Part shown: positions 27,360-37,081 of the stretch, piece by piece
Layout of the letters: each line of letters starts with the position of its first letter
Position numbering within the stretch: the first letter of the stretch is position 1
Assembly (NCBI GenBank): GCA_028824685.1
Contig: JAPPCZ010000068.1
Location: forward strand, 37,654-101,653
Reading direction: 5' to 3'
Length of the DNA stretch: 64,000 nt
From: Candidatus Poribacteria bacterium
Lineage (GTDB): Bacteria; Poribacteria; WGA-4E; WGA-3G
Made by a program: the position numbers and the translations under genes
The notes under the pieces: model-generated
Told to the model about the DNA's origin: nothing
The model's database searches: none
Seen by the model: only the letters and a program-made list of their open reading frames with translations

Positions 27360-28523
27360 ATGGCAAATCAGAACAACCTAACGCTAACCGTTGATGCAGG
27401 TTTTCATGATCGGGAGGGATGCCCTGTTGTCGTTAATGTTGACCATCCCGAAATTAGCAAATTTTCTGACAAAGATGTCATCCTAACGGATTCAGAGAGC
27501 GGAGATGTTATCTCTGCGCAATGCTACACGAATGCTGATGGCACATCTACCAGTTTAGCGTGGATACTCGACGGTCTCGCCGCGGGTGCTTCCCGTACTT
27601 ATACCCTTTCAGAGGGAACCGTTGATAGCGAAGCGGGAGTTAAATTAAAAGATGGGACTGAAACGATTGACATTACGCTCAACGACAGACCTTTTACAAC
27701 GTTTCGCTATGGAAAAACGCAGTATCGTCCCTATTTCTTTCCAGTATTGGGGCCAAATGGATGTGAAGTGACACGCGGTGAAACAAGCGACATCTCAAAA
27801 GACCACGTCCATCACCGTTCACTCTATGTCGCTTACGGTGAAGTCAATGATATTGACTTGTGGGGAGAAGGCAGCAATTCGGGAAGAGTTGTTCATCAAA
27901 ATTTCACACAAAAACATGGTGGTGCCGTTGTCAGTAGAATTTATACCGACAACAACTGGGAAACAAAAGATGGTGAATTATTGATGACCGATAAGCAGAA
28001 TTTTCGTATCTATAATCTACCTGAAGATAGCGCTGTTGTTGACCTTGATTTAAGTTTTATCGCCTCTGCTGGTGATGTTCATTTTGGCGACACCAAAGAG
28101 GGCGGCATCATGTCAATTCGGGTGCATCCATCGATGAACGCGTCAGATGGTGGAAAGATCGAAAACGCTTTCGGAGGCATCAACGAGGGCGAAACATGGG
28201 GCAAACGTGCCAATTGGTGCGATTACTCCGGTGTCGTTGATGGCACACCCGTTGGACTTGCTGTATTTGATCATATTGTGAATCCGCGCTATCCAACATA
28301 TTGGCATGTTCGCAACTACGGCTTAATGGGAAGCAACATTTTCGGGAGCGGCACCTTTGAACGTGACCCATCCAAAGACGGCTCTTACACGCTCAAAGAA
28401 GGTGAGGAGATGCACTTCCGATTCCGCGTGCTTATTCATGCTGGCGATGCTGCTGAAGGTAAGGTGGCACAAAAGTATCATGATTTCATCAACCCTCCGA
28501 CTGTTGAGATTTCAGAAGAATAG
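27360..28523 (+). CDS. DUF6807 (PmoA-like) family protein
   Basis: 387-residue protein of the family called PmoA in Pfam and DUF6807 elsewhere; despite the old name it is not a methane monooxygenase. Recognised by RPYFFPVLGPNGCEVTRG, the SKDHVHHRSLYVAYGEVN segment with paired His, and WCDYSGVVDGTPVGLAVFDH. Beta-rich, no signal peptide seen. The family sits with carbohydrate genes in many planctomycetes and relatives. Here a Gfo/Idh/MocA oxidoreductase follows after 57 bp, the same pairing, so a shared sugar pathway is likely. GAAGGAGAT precedes the ATG. Confidence 0.85.
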   Translation: MANQNNLTLTVDAGFHDREGCPVVVNVDHPEISKFSDKDVILTDSESGDVISAQCYTNADGTSTSLAWILDGLAAGASRTYTLSEGTVDSEAGVKLKDGTETIDITLNDRPFTTFRYGKTQYRPYFFPVLGPNGCEVTRGETSDISKDHVHHRSLYVAYGEVNDIDLWGEGSNSGRVVHQNFTQKHGGAVVSRIYTDNNWETKDGELLMTDKQNFRIYNLPEDSAVVDLDLSFIASAGDVHFGDTKEGGIMSIRVHPSMNASDGGKIENAFGGINEGETWGKRANWCDYSGVVDGTPVGLAVFDHIVNPRYPTYWHVRNYGLMGSNIFGSGTFERDPSKDGSYTLKEGEEMHFRFRVLIHAGDAAEGKVAQKYHDFINPPTVEISEE

Positions 28524-28580
28524 GTCAATCTATCCATATAGCAGTAAAACAGAAAACTTCCTTACAAAGGAGACCGATAT

Positions 28581-29648
28581 ATGGCAATACCAACTATTCA
28601 TGTTGGCTGCACACATTTCGCACACGGACGACTGCAAGCACAAGTCAATTCACACGGATTTGAACCTGTTGCGTGCGTAGACATCAACCTTGAAGCTGCA
28701 AAAAAAGGCGTTGAATCAATAAACGGTGCACCTGAAGGCTTGTCAGAACGCATCTATACAACAATAACCGAAGCAAAAGAGAAGCACGACGCAGAAGCGT
28801 GTCTTATCTATGCATCAACAACAGTTCACGCTGAATTGATTGTTGAAAGTTTGAATCTCGGCATGCACACGCTCTGTGTGAAACCGATTGCGACAACACA
28901 AGCAGAATTCCACGACATCATTCAAGCACATAAGGCAAATCCCGGAACGATATTGGTGCAGGGACAAAACAAACGCTGGAATCCTGCCGCTGCGAAAATG
29001 CGCGAATGGCTCCGAGAAGAAGGCGGCATCGGTGAAATGTTGGGGGGCGAATGCCGATTCTGGATACGCCAAAATCTATTTACCGGTCCCGATTCTCGCC
29101 AACCCGATGCTTACGTTGATGGACTCTACTTCCACGCTGGCTGCAGCCATCAACTTGACCAGCTTGTTGGAGCGAAGGGACTTCCGAAATACGTTACTGC
29201 ACAGGTTCACAACCGTCGTGACCCAGCATTAGGACAAATAGATGCATGGGGCACCGCAGGTGGAAATGCCTTGATGGAATACGACAACGGCGCACCGTTC
29301 ACGTATGCTGGTACCCGCGCAGGACACATGGGTGCTTACGGATGGAGCGGCAGTTGGACATTCCACGGAGAAGAGGGGGACCTACGCCGCGATGGTGGAC
29401 ATCTGCAACTTTTCCGTACAGGACAAGAAATTGAAAACCTTACGCTCCAAGACCTCCACGGCGGATTGATTGAAGACGACAGACTTCAATTCGATGCTTT
29501 TGCTGAAGCAATCTCAATTGGTAAAGACCGAGAGTGGATTCAAGATAGCACGCTCGGCACATGGATATTGATGGAAGCATGCAACGAATCAGCGCGTACA
29601 CATGAACGGGTTGATGTAGAAGCATTTGCGCAAAAGATGCTTGCTTGA
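28581..29648 (+). CDS. Gfo/Idh/MocA family oxidoreductase
   Basis: NAD(P)-dependent sugar or inositol dehydrogenase-like protein, 355 residues. The Rossmann half has the start IHVGCTHFAHGRLQ, which is a loose match to the usual GxGxxG, then YASTTVHAELIVESL and LCVKPIATTQAEF in place of the EKP motif (Cys-Val-Lys-Pro, so the Lys is kept). The C-terminal half contains YFHAGCSHQLDQLVGAKG with the catalytic-region His. No signal peptide, so cytoplasmic. It follows the DUF6807 gene by 57 bp behind a good AAAGGAGA site. Confidence 0.88.
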   Translation: MAIPTIHVGCTHFAHGRLQAQVNSHGFEPVACVDINLEAAKKGVESINGAPEGLSERIYTTITEAKEKHDAEACLIYASTTVHAELIVESLNLGMHTLCVKPIATTQAEFHDIIQAHKANPGTILVQGQNKRWNPAAAKMREWLREEGGIGEMLGGECRFWIRQNLFTGPDSRQPDAYVDGLYFHAGCSHQLDQLVGAKGLPKYVTAQVHNRRDPALGQIDAWGTAGGNALMEYDNGAPFTYAGTRAGHMGAYGWSGSWTFHGEEGDLRRDGGHLQLFRTGQEIENLTLQDLHGGLIEDDRLQFDAFAEAISIGKDREWIQDSTLGTWILMEACNESARTHERVDVEAFAQKMLA

Positions 29649-29666
29649 GTGTAAATAGAAGTTCTG

Positions 29667-30983
29667 ATGAAGTTTTTTAAATTGCTTTTTCTTGCCTCAC
29701 TCTCTGCAATAATAATAATACTGACTGGGTGTGAGAGGCGACTTGTTTCACCGATAGACCCTTCTGATCCACCGCAAATTGATACACAATTCGCGCAAAA
29801 GGCACTGTCAGACCTTGCGGACACGGCAAATTCACAAGGATTTATAAATCTTGCTGACGCAGCAAATGACTTTGCTGAGGCACTCGCAACGGAAGATCAG
29901 ACATACGTACAACCGACATTCTCAAAGTTGTCTCGGCTTGCAAGTGAAGTAACTTACTTGATAGATTCATTTGACAACGCAGGATGCAGCGTTGAATTAC
30001 GTCCGTTTGCTGAAGCAACTGTAGAAGCAATAAAAGCCTATACGATAAGGGATGCAGCGGAAATGAATCACGCATTACAGGAACTCGCTCAAGAAGCAAG
30101 CACAGCGAATATGACATTGCAAAGGTTATCTGGCTTGACTGCCTTGAATAACTCTTTTAGACCATTTGTTTTTGGGTATAGTTCGCGTTATTGGCATGAT
30201 GGTATCTATGAACTCGGAAAAATGGCGTTAGGATACGAGAATATTGACATAAGAAATGAAACAGACACTGCTGTCATTGATTTTCTGGCTACCAAAGGAT
30301 ACAAAGCAATACGTCGTCATGGTTATTCAGGTGGTGAATGTAACTATCTGTATGTTATTGACTTAGGTGCTCAGGTTAATACATGGCTAATTATAGAAGA
30401 ATTTGAGGAAGAGTTAAAAAACATACCTAACCTTGTGTTCATAGAGCCAGTAGCATATTGCCCTTTTCCTAAACCAACTGCTGAAGTGCGACTGATATAT
30501 GTATTTGAACTCAATAGATTAATTGCTAATGCGATATCCTACAGATACAATGAAGCATGGTGCCAAGGAAATCTTGACGTTAACACTATAGACAGCATCT
30601 TAATTGAAGAAAGCAAATTAGATTTTTTCAACTATACGTTCCTCCGAAAGCTTGCAGACATTTTCGCAGAAGAAAAACCAGAAACCACTGAACTTATCGG
30701 TTCAAATGTGTTCTCATTCCGATCGATAGTCCTTGGATTCCTTAGGATTTACTTTCAAAATTCGGGAAAAACGAACGGCGAACTTGTTGAAATATACTCG
30801 CAGTATGGACTAACACCTTACGTCGCCGTCCCCGAGAATTTTGATGAAAATTCTTTTCGAACACCAGAGAAAGCAATAGATGAAATTATTGAAATCTTCA
30901 GGCAATCTGTCAGAAAAGGCAGTGTAGATATTACAGCGGATAAGGCCCCTGATTCCTATTATTATCGCTGGAATTGGAGGTAA
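29667..30983 (+). CDS. Lipoprotein of unknown function
   Basis: 438 residues with signal peptide and lipobox LTGC (about residue 22). I do not recognise a family. The first part of the mature protein is rich in Ala, Asp and Thr and looks helical (SDLADTANSQGFINLADAANDFAEAL is a good example of an amphipathic repeat-like stretch). The second half is mixed and ends in an aromatic YYYRWNWR. The start lies 18 bp after the oxidoreductase gene and the stop 16 bp before the gamma-glutamyltransferase gene, so it is probably in the same transcript. Surface location is inferred from the lipobox only. Confidence 0.65.
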   Translation: MKFFKLLFLASLSAIIIILTGCERRLVSPIDPSDPPQIDTQFAQKALSDLADTANSQGFINLADAANDFAEALATEDQTYVQPTFSKLSRLASEVTYLIDSFDNAGCSVELRPFAEATVEAIKAYTIRDAAEMNHALQELAQEASTANMTLQRLSGLTALNNSFRPFVFGYSSRYWHDGIYELGKMALGYENIDIRNETDTAVIDFLATKGYKAIRRHGYSGGECNYLYVIDLGAQVNTWLIIEEFEEELKNIPNLVFIEPVAYCPFPKPTAEVRLIYVFELNRLIANAISYRYNEAWCQGNLDVNTIDSILIEESKLDFFNYTFLRKLADIFAEEKPETTELIGSNVFSFRSIVLGFLRIYFQNSGKTNGELVEIYSQYGLTPYVAVPENFDENSFRTPEKAIDEIIEIFRQSVRKGSVDITADKAPDSYYYRWNWR

Positions 30984-30999
30984 AGAACGGAGGTATCAA

Positions 31000-32628
31000 A
31001 TGCAATCACCACACGGCTCAGCATTTCGTCCATCTGTAATGGGCGGAAACGGCATGGTGACATCAGGACACGTACTTGCCTCACAAGCAGGCATACAAAC
31101 AATGATGGCAGGTGGCAACGCTGTTGATGCAGCTATCGCAACAGCTGTGGCTCTCGGTATAGTTGAACCTGCAGGTTCTGGACTTGGTGGGGATGGGTTT
31201 ATTCTCATCTATTGGGCGGAAACTGGGAAGGTCGAAGCGATAAACGGAACTGGACCCGCACCGCGTGCCGCAACGCGAGAAACTTATATTAAAGACGGTG
31301 GAATCCCGATGAAGGGGATACGAAGTGTTTCGGTGCCAGGAATCGTTGATGCTTGGCTTCTCGCACATGAACGTTACGGGGCACTCAAATTAGAAGAGGT
31401 TTTCGCACCCGCAATTTCTATCTGTGAAGAAGGATTTCCCGTGAGTCATAGGCTCGCAGGAGGGTTGAGAGGTGAGAACGCACGTTTTGCTGCCGAACCC
31501 GACAGTCGCGCCATTTTTACAAACGATGGCGAACCGATCCCCGCAGGTGAACTCCTGGCAAACCCCAATCTCGGCACAACCCTCCGCAAAATCGCTAAAG
31601 ATGGCAGAGATGTATTCTACAAAGGTGAAATTGCTAAGGAAATTGCTGAATTCAGTCGTGCTTATGATGGACTATTAACAGCGGAAGACCTCGCAAACTT
31701 CCATGCTCATTGGGACGATCCAATACACGTCAACTACCGTGGTTACGAAGTCTATGAGATGCCGCCTAACTCAAGTGGACATATCTTATTACAGGAATTA
31801 AACGTTGTAGAATTGTTTGATTTGCAAACGTTGGGATGTAACACTGCCGAAAGTGTGCATCTAATGGTTGAAGCGAAAAAACTCGCCTTCGCGGATAGGG
31901 AAAAATATATGGCAGACCCTAATTGGGTGGACGTTCCCATAGAAGGTATGTTATCTAAATCCTACGCCGCAGAACAAGCGAAACGGATTGATCTGGAGAA
32001 GGCTGCTGTTGATGTGCCCGCAGGTGGCCCCGAAGCACACGAAGATACCACCTGTTTCTGTACTGCTGACCGTGCGGGGAATCTCGTCTGTGTGCTTCAG
32101 AGTATCCAATCAGGTTTCGGTTCCAGCTTAGTCGCGGGTGATACAGGTATTCTGCTAAACAACCGAATGACCTATTGGCATTTAGAGGAAGACCATCCGA
32201 ACTGCTTGATGCCGGGTAAACGCGTCCGCCATACAATGAATCCTGTGATCGTCACAAAAGATGGCAAGCCTGTGTTAGCATGCGGCACACCGGGTGCAGA
32301 CACACAGGTACAGACGAACTTACAGTTAGTTACACATGCCCTTGACTTTGGTATGACACCACAAGAGGCGGTCTCTGCTCCACGTTGGCGCAGTCTCCAA
32401 AACCCAATGGAATCCACAATTCCACACACTTGTTCTAATCACCTTCAATTAGAAACCCGATTTTCGTCAGATGCTCAAGAAGGTTTAGCAGAGAGAGGAC
32501 ATGAACTCCAAATTGTCGGGGATTGGGGTGGTCCAGGAAGTGCACAGATGATTCAGGTTCATCCCGAATCGGGCGCGCTTATCGGCGGGTCCGATCCAAG
32601 AACTGATGGATATGCTGTCACTTTTTAG
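31000..32628 (+). CDS. Gamma-glutamyltransferase family protein
   Basis: Ntn-type hydrolase of 542 residues that would self-cleave into two subunits and transfer or hydrolyse gamma-glutamyl groups. The likely nucleophile is Thr350 in AHEDTTCF, where Cys replaces the usual His after the Thr pair. Other conserved parts are MMAGGNAVDAAIATAVALGIVEPAGSG (written here in parts: GGNAVDAAIA and EPAGSGLGGDGF), the FGSSLV segment, and GTPGADTQVQ, which matches the GGS/TPGG-type loop. No signal peptide is seen, unlike many homologues. GGAGGTATCAA precedes the ATG. Confidence 0.9.
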   Translation: MQSPHGSAFRPSVMGGNGMVTSGHVLASQAGIQTMMAGGNAVDAAIATAVALGIVEPAGSGLGGDGFILIYWAETGKVEAINGTGPAPRAATRETYIKDGGIPMKGIRSVSVPGIVDAWLLAHERYGALKLEEVFAPAISICEEGFPVSHRLAGGLRGENARFAAEPDSRAIFTNDGEPIPAGELLANPNLGTTLRKIAKDGRDVFYKGEIAKEIAEFSRAYDGLLTAEDLANFHAHWDDPIHVNYRGYEVYEMPPNSSGHILLQELNVVELFDLQTLGCNTAESVHLMVEAKKLAFADREKYMADPNWVDVPIEGMLSKSYAAEQAKRIDLEKAAVDVPAGGPEAHEDTTCFCTADRAGNLVCVLQSIQSGFGSSLVAGDTGILLNNRMTYWHLEEDHPNCLMPGKRVRHTMNPVIVTKDGKPVLACGTPGADTQVQTNLQLVTHALDFGMTPQEAVSAPRWRSLQNPMESTIPHTCSNHLQLETRFSSDAQEGLAERGHELQIVGDWGGPGSAQMIQVHPESGALIGGSDPRTDGYAVTF

Positions 32629-32737
32629 GGAATTGTTCTTCATACAAGGCAAGACTTGAACTCCGGGCAAAGTTTTTTGTAAATTTTCAAATACGTAGAC
32701 ATTAAAATTATTTGGTTAAAACCATTGGAGGTTAATT

Positions 32738-33580
32738 ATGTATAGCAGCACTATAAGAACTCTCACATACACGGTTCTTGTGATAACCTTTTGTCTTACA
32801 GCACCAACGATTTGGGGTGTTGATACTGTTCTATTTGAAGAAGATTTTGAGGCAGTGAAACTTGCAGATAGCATACAGGAAGGGGTGAAAGGCGTTGAAG
32901 TTTGGTCGGGCACACCGCCTGACGGTTGGGAAATTACAAACGAAAACCCCAAAGACCTTGGTATGCCTGAATGGCGAACATGGGCAATTGTTGACTTTGC
33001 ATGGTGGACACAAACTGCAGGAGACCAAGAACGCAGTAAGTTCACTATGAAACAGAATGACGGTAAAGGCATAGGTAAAGGAGCTGTCGCAGACCCAGAT
33101 GAATGGGATGATTGGGAAGTAAACGGCAAACCTGAGGCTAAAAGCGCATGGAATGGACACTTAATTACACCTCCCATTAATATCAAAGGTGCAGCTGCAG
33201 GTTCACTTGTTTCAACTTTGGATTCCAGTTGGCGACCTGAAGATACGCAAACCGCTGAGATAACTGTGAGTTTTGACGGCGGTAAGGAAGAACGAATCCT
33301 ATTGTTTGAGAGTTCCGGTGTACAGACCCTTGTTACCATTCCTACTTTAAAGAAAAATGAGGAAAGATTAAACGATTTAGAACAGGTAAACGAAACTTTA
33401 GAAATCCCGATTGACAATCCAGCGGATGCCGCTGAGGTGGTTGTTAGTTTCGGTGTCATTGATGCACGGAATGATTGGTGGTGGGCGATAGATAACATCA
33501 AACTCATAAGCACTGCATTTGATGTAGAACCGAGAGGCAAATTAACAGTCAAATGGGCAGATATAAAAGCCTTAAAATAG
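32738..33580 (+). CDS. Secreted protein with C-terminal GKL-W-LK tail
   Basis: 280 residues with an N-terminal signal peptide ending near ATIWG. The body begins LFEEDFEAVKL and is beta-rich and Trp-rich (WRTWAIVDFAWWTQT), resembling jelly-roll or concanavalin-like domains; the INPPINIKG-like LITPPINIKGAA and DARNDWWWAIDNIKL segments are typical of such folds in secreted proteins. No enzymatic site is recognised. The last 18 residues, from VEPRGKL to KALK, closely match the tail of the unrelated secreted protein at 37082, which suggests a shared sorting or attachment signal. GGAGG lies 7 bp before the ATG. Confidence 0.68.
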   Translation: MYSSTIRTLTYTVLVITFCLTAPTIWGVDTVLFEEDFEAVKLADSIQEGVKGVEVWSGTPPDGWEITNENPKDLGMPEWRTWAIVDFAWWTQTAGDQERSKFTMKQNDGKGIGKGAVADPDEWDDWEVNGKPEAKSAWNGHLITPPINIKGAAAGSLVSTLDSSWRPEDTQTAEITVSFDGGKEERILLFESSGVQTLVTIPTLKKNEERLNDLEQVNETLEIPIDNPADAAEVVVSFGVIDARNDWWWAIDNIKLISTAFDVEPRGKLTVKWADIKALK

Positions 33581-33654
33581 ACTTTCTTTGCAAAAATCGT
33601 GTGTAATTCAGCACCCTTACAATTCAGCAAAGACGACTTTTAGGAGAAAAAGTT

Positions 33655-34707
33655 ATGAAAATTTTGGTCACGGGTGGCACCGGCCGCATCGGATCAAATC
33701 TCACCAAAAAACTACTGGAAAAAGGACACGAAATCCGTTGTTTTACCTATCCCGGCGATGTCAATCGTATTGACAGGTGGAAAGGTAATGACAAAGTTGA
33801 AACCTTCCTCGGTGATCTGCGTGAATACGAAGATGTCAAAAAAGCCGTTGACGGTGTTGACGCTATCTACCATATTGCCGCAGCTTTTGGCGGTCCATTT
33901 AACAACCGTGAATATTTGGCTATCAACGGAATGGGGACACTCAATATTTTAGAATGTGTCCGCGAATTCAATAAAGACATTCACCGCCTCGTCTATGCGT
34001 GTACCGAAGCGATTTATTGGCAACTAACGGAAAAAGGCAGACTATTCAATGAGTTAATCACGGAGGATATGGTAGCAAAATACCATCACATGCCTTATTT
34101 CCTCACAAAATGGATAGGTGAAGAACTCTGCATGACGTATCATCACCAATACGGTGTGCCTTCTACAGTGTTTCGATTTGCTACTGTCATTGAACCGAGT
34201 GAATTTCTCAATGACGATGGGTTACCCAAACTATTTGTCTTTAGCACTATCTATAACCGATACAAAAACTATAAAGGCAACGACCCAGCTGAATTAGAAA
34301 CTGCAGAAGCGGTAATGAAAGCGTGGAACGGAGAAGAAAAGTTTATACTCAAACGGAACCCTGACGGACGCCCTTACAAAGAGCATTTTGCCGATATACG
34401 TGATATTGTTCAGGGATTGGTCTTAGGAATAGAAAAGGATGCTGCAGTCGGTGAAGAATTCACCCTCGGTGGAAAAGGTGTTTTTAATTTTGAAGAGGTA
34501 ATTCCTTATCTATGTGAACGCTATCATAAGGATTACGCAGATATTAAACTTACCAACTCAAACTATTTTGAGTTTGACCTGACCAAAATCAAAACCTTAT
34601 TAGATTTTGAACCGCAGCATGACATCGCAAGCATCCTTGATGCAGCAGAAGCGATGAAACGCGGTGAAGATGTCGGTATAATTCCAACAGGTGTCCGATG
34701 GAATTGA
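33655..34707 (+). CDS. NAD-dependent epimerase/dehydratase family protein
   Basis: Extended short-chain dehydrogenase of 350 residues acting on a sugar nucleotide or similar substrate. Cofactor site VTGGTGRIGSN at residues 4-14; DLREYEDVKKAVDGVDAIYHIAA is the typical Asp/helix region; the catalytic Tyr and Lys are in PYFLTKW (YxxxK). The C-terminal half has FADIRDIVQGLVLGIE. Substrate is not clear. No signal peptide. It has its own good AGGAG site and follows the secreted protein by 74 bp. Confidence 0.9.
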   Translation: MKILVTGGTGRIGSNLTKKLLEKGHEIRCFTYPGDVNRIDRWKGNDKVETFLGDLREYEDVKKAVDGVDAIYHIAAAFGGPFNNREYLAINGMGTLNILECVREFNKDIHRLVYACTEAIYWQLTEKGRLFNELITEDMVAKYHHMPYFLTKWIGEELCMTYHHQYGVPSTVFRFATVIEPSEFLNDDGLPKLFVFSTIYNRYKNYKGNDPAELETAEAVMKAWNGEEKFILKRNPDGRPYKEHFADIRDIVQGLVLGIEKDAAVGEEFTLGGKGVFNFEEVIPYLCERYHKDYADIKLTNSNYFEFDLTKIKTLLDFEPQHDIASILDAAEAMKRGEDVGIIPTGVRWN

Positions 34708-35089
34708 AGTTAAATTACCTTGAAAACGACAGGAAAATGCGTTAAACTTAAAATTATACTAAAGTTTATACAATTTCAATCTATCTCAAGTTGAGTTCTC
34801 AACTATCTTGTTTTTTCTATAAGTTTTCACAAAAATCGTAACTCGTTGAAAATAACATCAAAATGTTCAACGAACATTAGCCCCAGCGGGGCGAAATGTG
34901 TATAGAAACGCGAGGACACAATCCTTCTTAGCCCAGCGGGGCGAAATGTATATTACAAATCTTCTATAGGTGTTTAGAATGGTTTATACACTCTGACCAT
35001 TACATAAACATTCTAAAAATTGTCTAAAGTTTTGTAAAATTATAGGATAGAGATAGACCGAGATTACCGAGTTTGTTAGGAGATGCACG
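34708..35089. repeat. Gap with two AGCCCAGCGGGGCGA repeats 51 bp apart
   Basis: No gene. Two copies of a palindromic unit built on CCCAGCGGGGCGAAATGT start at 34877 and 34928. The unit and spacing match the CGTAGGGACG-type repeats at 36850 and 49181. The rest is AT-rich; a Shine-Dalgarno-like TTAGGAGATG precedes the next gene. Confidence 0.7.
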
Positions 35090-36760
35090 ATGAAAACAAC
35101 ATTTTGGAAAACATATAGGAATTGGGCAATTATGCTTGCCTTCGCTTTTTTGGTAGCGAGTTGTGCCACAGTCACAACGATGACGACAACCGATAGACAC
35201 GTCCATTCAAGCACTAAACACTTGGATAGACATATTGATGCTGTACTTAAACGAGAAGCACTTGAACCCTCAAGACAGACAACTGATACCGAATTTCTGA
35301 GACGTATCTATTTAGATATGACAGGTAAAATTCCAACCCCCGAAGATGTGTTAGATTTTATTAATGACGGTTCACCGAACAAACGTGCAAAGAAAATTGA
35401 TGAACTTATTGCGAGCAAGGAATCCGTTGATTATTGGACACTGTTATGGGTAAATTGGTTAATCGGCAGGCGGGACGATGGAGATGACCGTCGTATCGGT
35501 TTGAATGGTTGGGTACGTGAAGCACTTGAAACCAACATGCCTTATAACCAGTTTGTCAAAGAACTTGTCGCTGCTGATGGAGAAATACGTGACAACGCAG
35601 CTGGCAACTATGTCCTGCGTTATGACAGTTCACCTATCTATTTAACCTCGCACACCTCTCGGTTGTTTCTCGGTCTACCGATGCAGTGTGCTGAATGCCA
35701 TGATCATAAAACAGAAGCATGGTTACAAGAGGATTTCTATAGTATCGCCGCCTTCTTTACAGGTATTGAAAGTGAGGAAAAAGAAGAATATCAAAGCATG
35801 GGTTTGCTCGGTGAACCGAAGACGATGCGAAATTTTCTCATTAAAAATTCATCAAACAAGCGAATGGCTTTCTACGAATTCGACGGCACGAGAGAATCTG
35901 TTCCACCGCGTTTCCTCGACAGTAATGAAGAATATAAGGGGGAACTCACCAAAAAACGTGAGGCACTTGCTGAATGGATGACCACAAAAACGAACCCTTA
36001 CTTTAGTAAGGCTATCGTCAATCGGATATGGAAACATTTTATGGGACGCGCTTTTGTTGAACCTGTTGACGGATTTGGAGAGGAATACCCCGCTACTAAT
36101 CCTGAATTATTGGCGTGGTTAGCAGAGGATTTTGTCATTCACGGATACGATTTGCAACATCTAATGCGGACTATTCTCAATTCTAAAACGTATCAGCGCA
36201 GTTCAGAAACAAATAAAAGTAATGAGGATGATGAAATATATTACTCGCATGCCTATATGAAACCCTTGAATGCTGAACAGTTTTTCTATTCTCTACTACA
36301 AGCCACCAGTTTTGAAAGACTACAAGAAATTGAAATGGGAGGTAGGTATAGGCAAGGTGGCAAGGAGCGTGAAGAAATGCTACGATCCCTCGAATATAGG
36401 AAACGCGAACATCTCAATAAATTTCTCTTTTTACTTGACAACGGTGAGATGGAAGAGATTGAGGCATTCAATGGTACCGTGCCACAGGCACTCATGATGA
36501 TTAATGGAGATATGGTGAATGATAGTGCTAATTACAAGGAACGCGGCACCTTCATCAACTATGTCCTTAATAATTGGCGAGACGCGATTGATCGTGTTGA
36601 GTTTATTTATCTCACTGTGCTTTCACGCAAACCAACGAGTAAAGAACAAACCTATTTTCAACGTTATTTAGAACGAAGCCTATACAGAGACAAAGATTTG
36701 GCTTATGAAGACCTCTATTGGGTCTTACTAAATTCAGCAGAATTTTCGCTAAACCATTAG
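35090..36760 (+). CDS. DUF1549/DUF1553 domain lipoprotein
   Basis: 556 residues with a lipobox LVASC at about residue 25. DUF1549 covers roughly 45-270: FLRRIYLDMTGKIPTPEDV, WTLLWVNWLIGR, and MQCAECHDHKTEAW, the CxxCH typical of the family. DUF1553 covers roughly 290-550: EWMTTKTNPYFSKAIVNRIWKHFMGRAFVEPVDGF, AWLAEDF and LLNSAEF at the end. These proteins are abundant in planctomycetes and poribacteria-like genomes, usually with a DUF1501 partner; none is adjacent here. The activity is unknown; a heme link to CxxCH is not shown for this family. Confidence 0.9.
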   Translation: MKTTFWKTYRNWAIMLAFAFLVASCATVTTMTTTDRHVHSSTKHLDRHIDAVLKREALEPSRQTTDTEFLRRIYLDMTGKIPTPEDVLDFINDGSPNKRAKKIDELIASKESVDYWTLLWVNWLIGRRDDGDDRRIGLNGWVREALETNMPYNQFVKELVAADGEIRDNAAGNYVLRYDSSPIYLTSHTSRLFLGLPMQCAECHDHKTEAWLQEDFYSIAAFFTGIESEEKEEYQSMGLLGEPKTMRNFLIKNSSNKRMAFYEFDGTRESVPPRFLDSNEEYKGELTKKREALAEWMTTKTNPYFSKAIVNRIWKHFMGRAFVEPVDGFGEEYPATNPELLAWLAEDFVIHGYDLQHLMRTILNSKTYQRSSETNKSNEDDEIYYSHAYMKPLNAEQFFYSLLQATSFERLQEIEMGGRYRQGGKEREEMLRSLEYRKREHLNKFLFLLDNGEMEEIEAFNGTVPQALMMINGDMVNDSANYKERGTFINYVLNNWRDAIDRVEFIYLTVLSRKPTSKEQTYFQRYLERSLYRDKDLAYEDLYWVLLNSAEFSLNH

Positions 36761-36970
36761 AAGTAGTAGGTACGGTTTCATAACCGTACCATAGCCGTCA
36801 ATTTTAGGATATTTCTTCTTGTTGGAGGGCTTGTAAGCCTGAGTTTACATCTTGAGTTCCGTAGGAACGATATGTTTATAGAAGGCACAGTCAAACACTC
36901 TCTTGAGCTCCGTAGGAGCGATATATAAGGTTGGACACATACCGCTTCTACGAGGCTATATATCCTAAAA
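36761..36970. repeat. GGTTTC hairpin and two 51-bp-spaced palindromic repeats
   Basis: GGTACGGTT (36769-36777) pairs with AACCGTACC (36782-36790). Two units of the type TCTTGAG(T/C)TCCGTAGGA(A/G)CGATAT start at 36850 and 36901; the two changes between copies are compensating. A degenerate inverted third copy lies at about 36938-36965. The gap 36761-37081 has no gene. Confidence 0.75.
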
Positions 36971-37028
36971 ACTGAATTAGATTCCTTAAATTGATGCCTA
37001 TGATGTAGTTTACTAACCGTAACTATAA

Positions 37029-37053
37029 GAAAGGCAGTTCGCTAATCAGCAAA
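37029..37053. promoter_or_regulatory. Hairpin in the leader of the secreted protein gene
   Basis: AAAGGC-A-GTT (37030-37039) pairs with AAC-C-GCCTTT (37043-37052 region) with one mismatch, 30 bp before the start codon at 37082. It may end upstream transcription or affect translation. Confidence 0.4.
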
Positions 37054-37081
37054 CCGCCTTTGCAAAAAGGAGCATTATCAA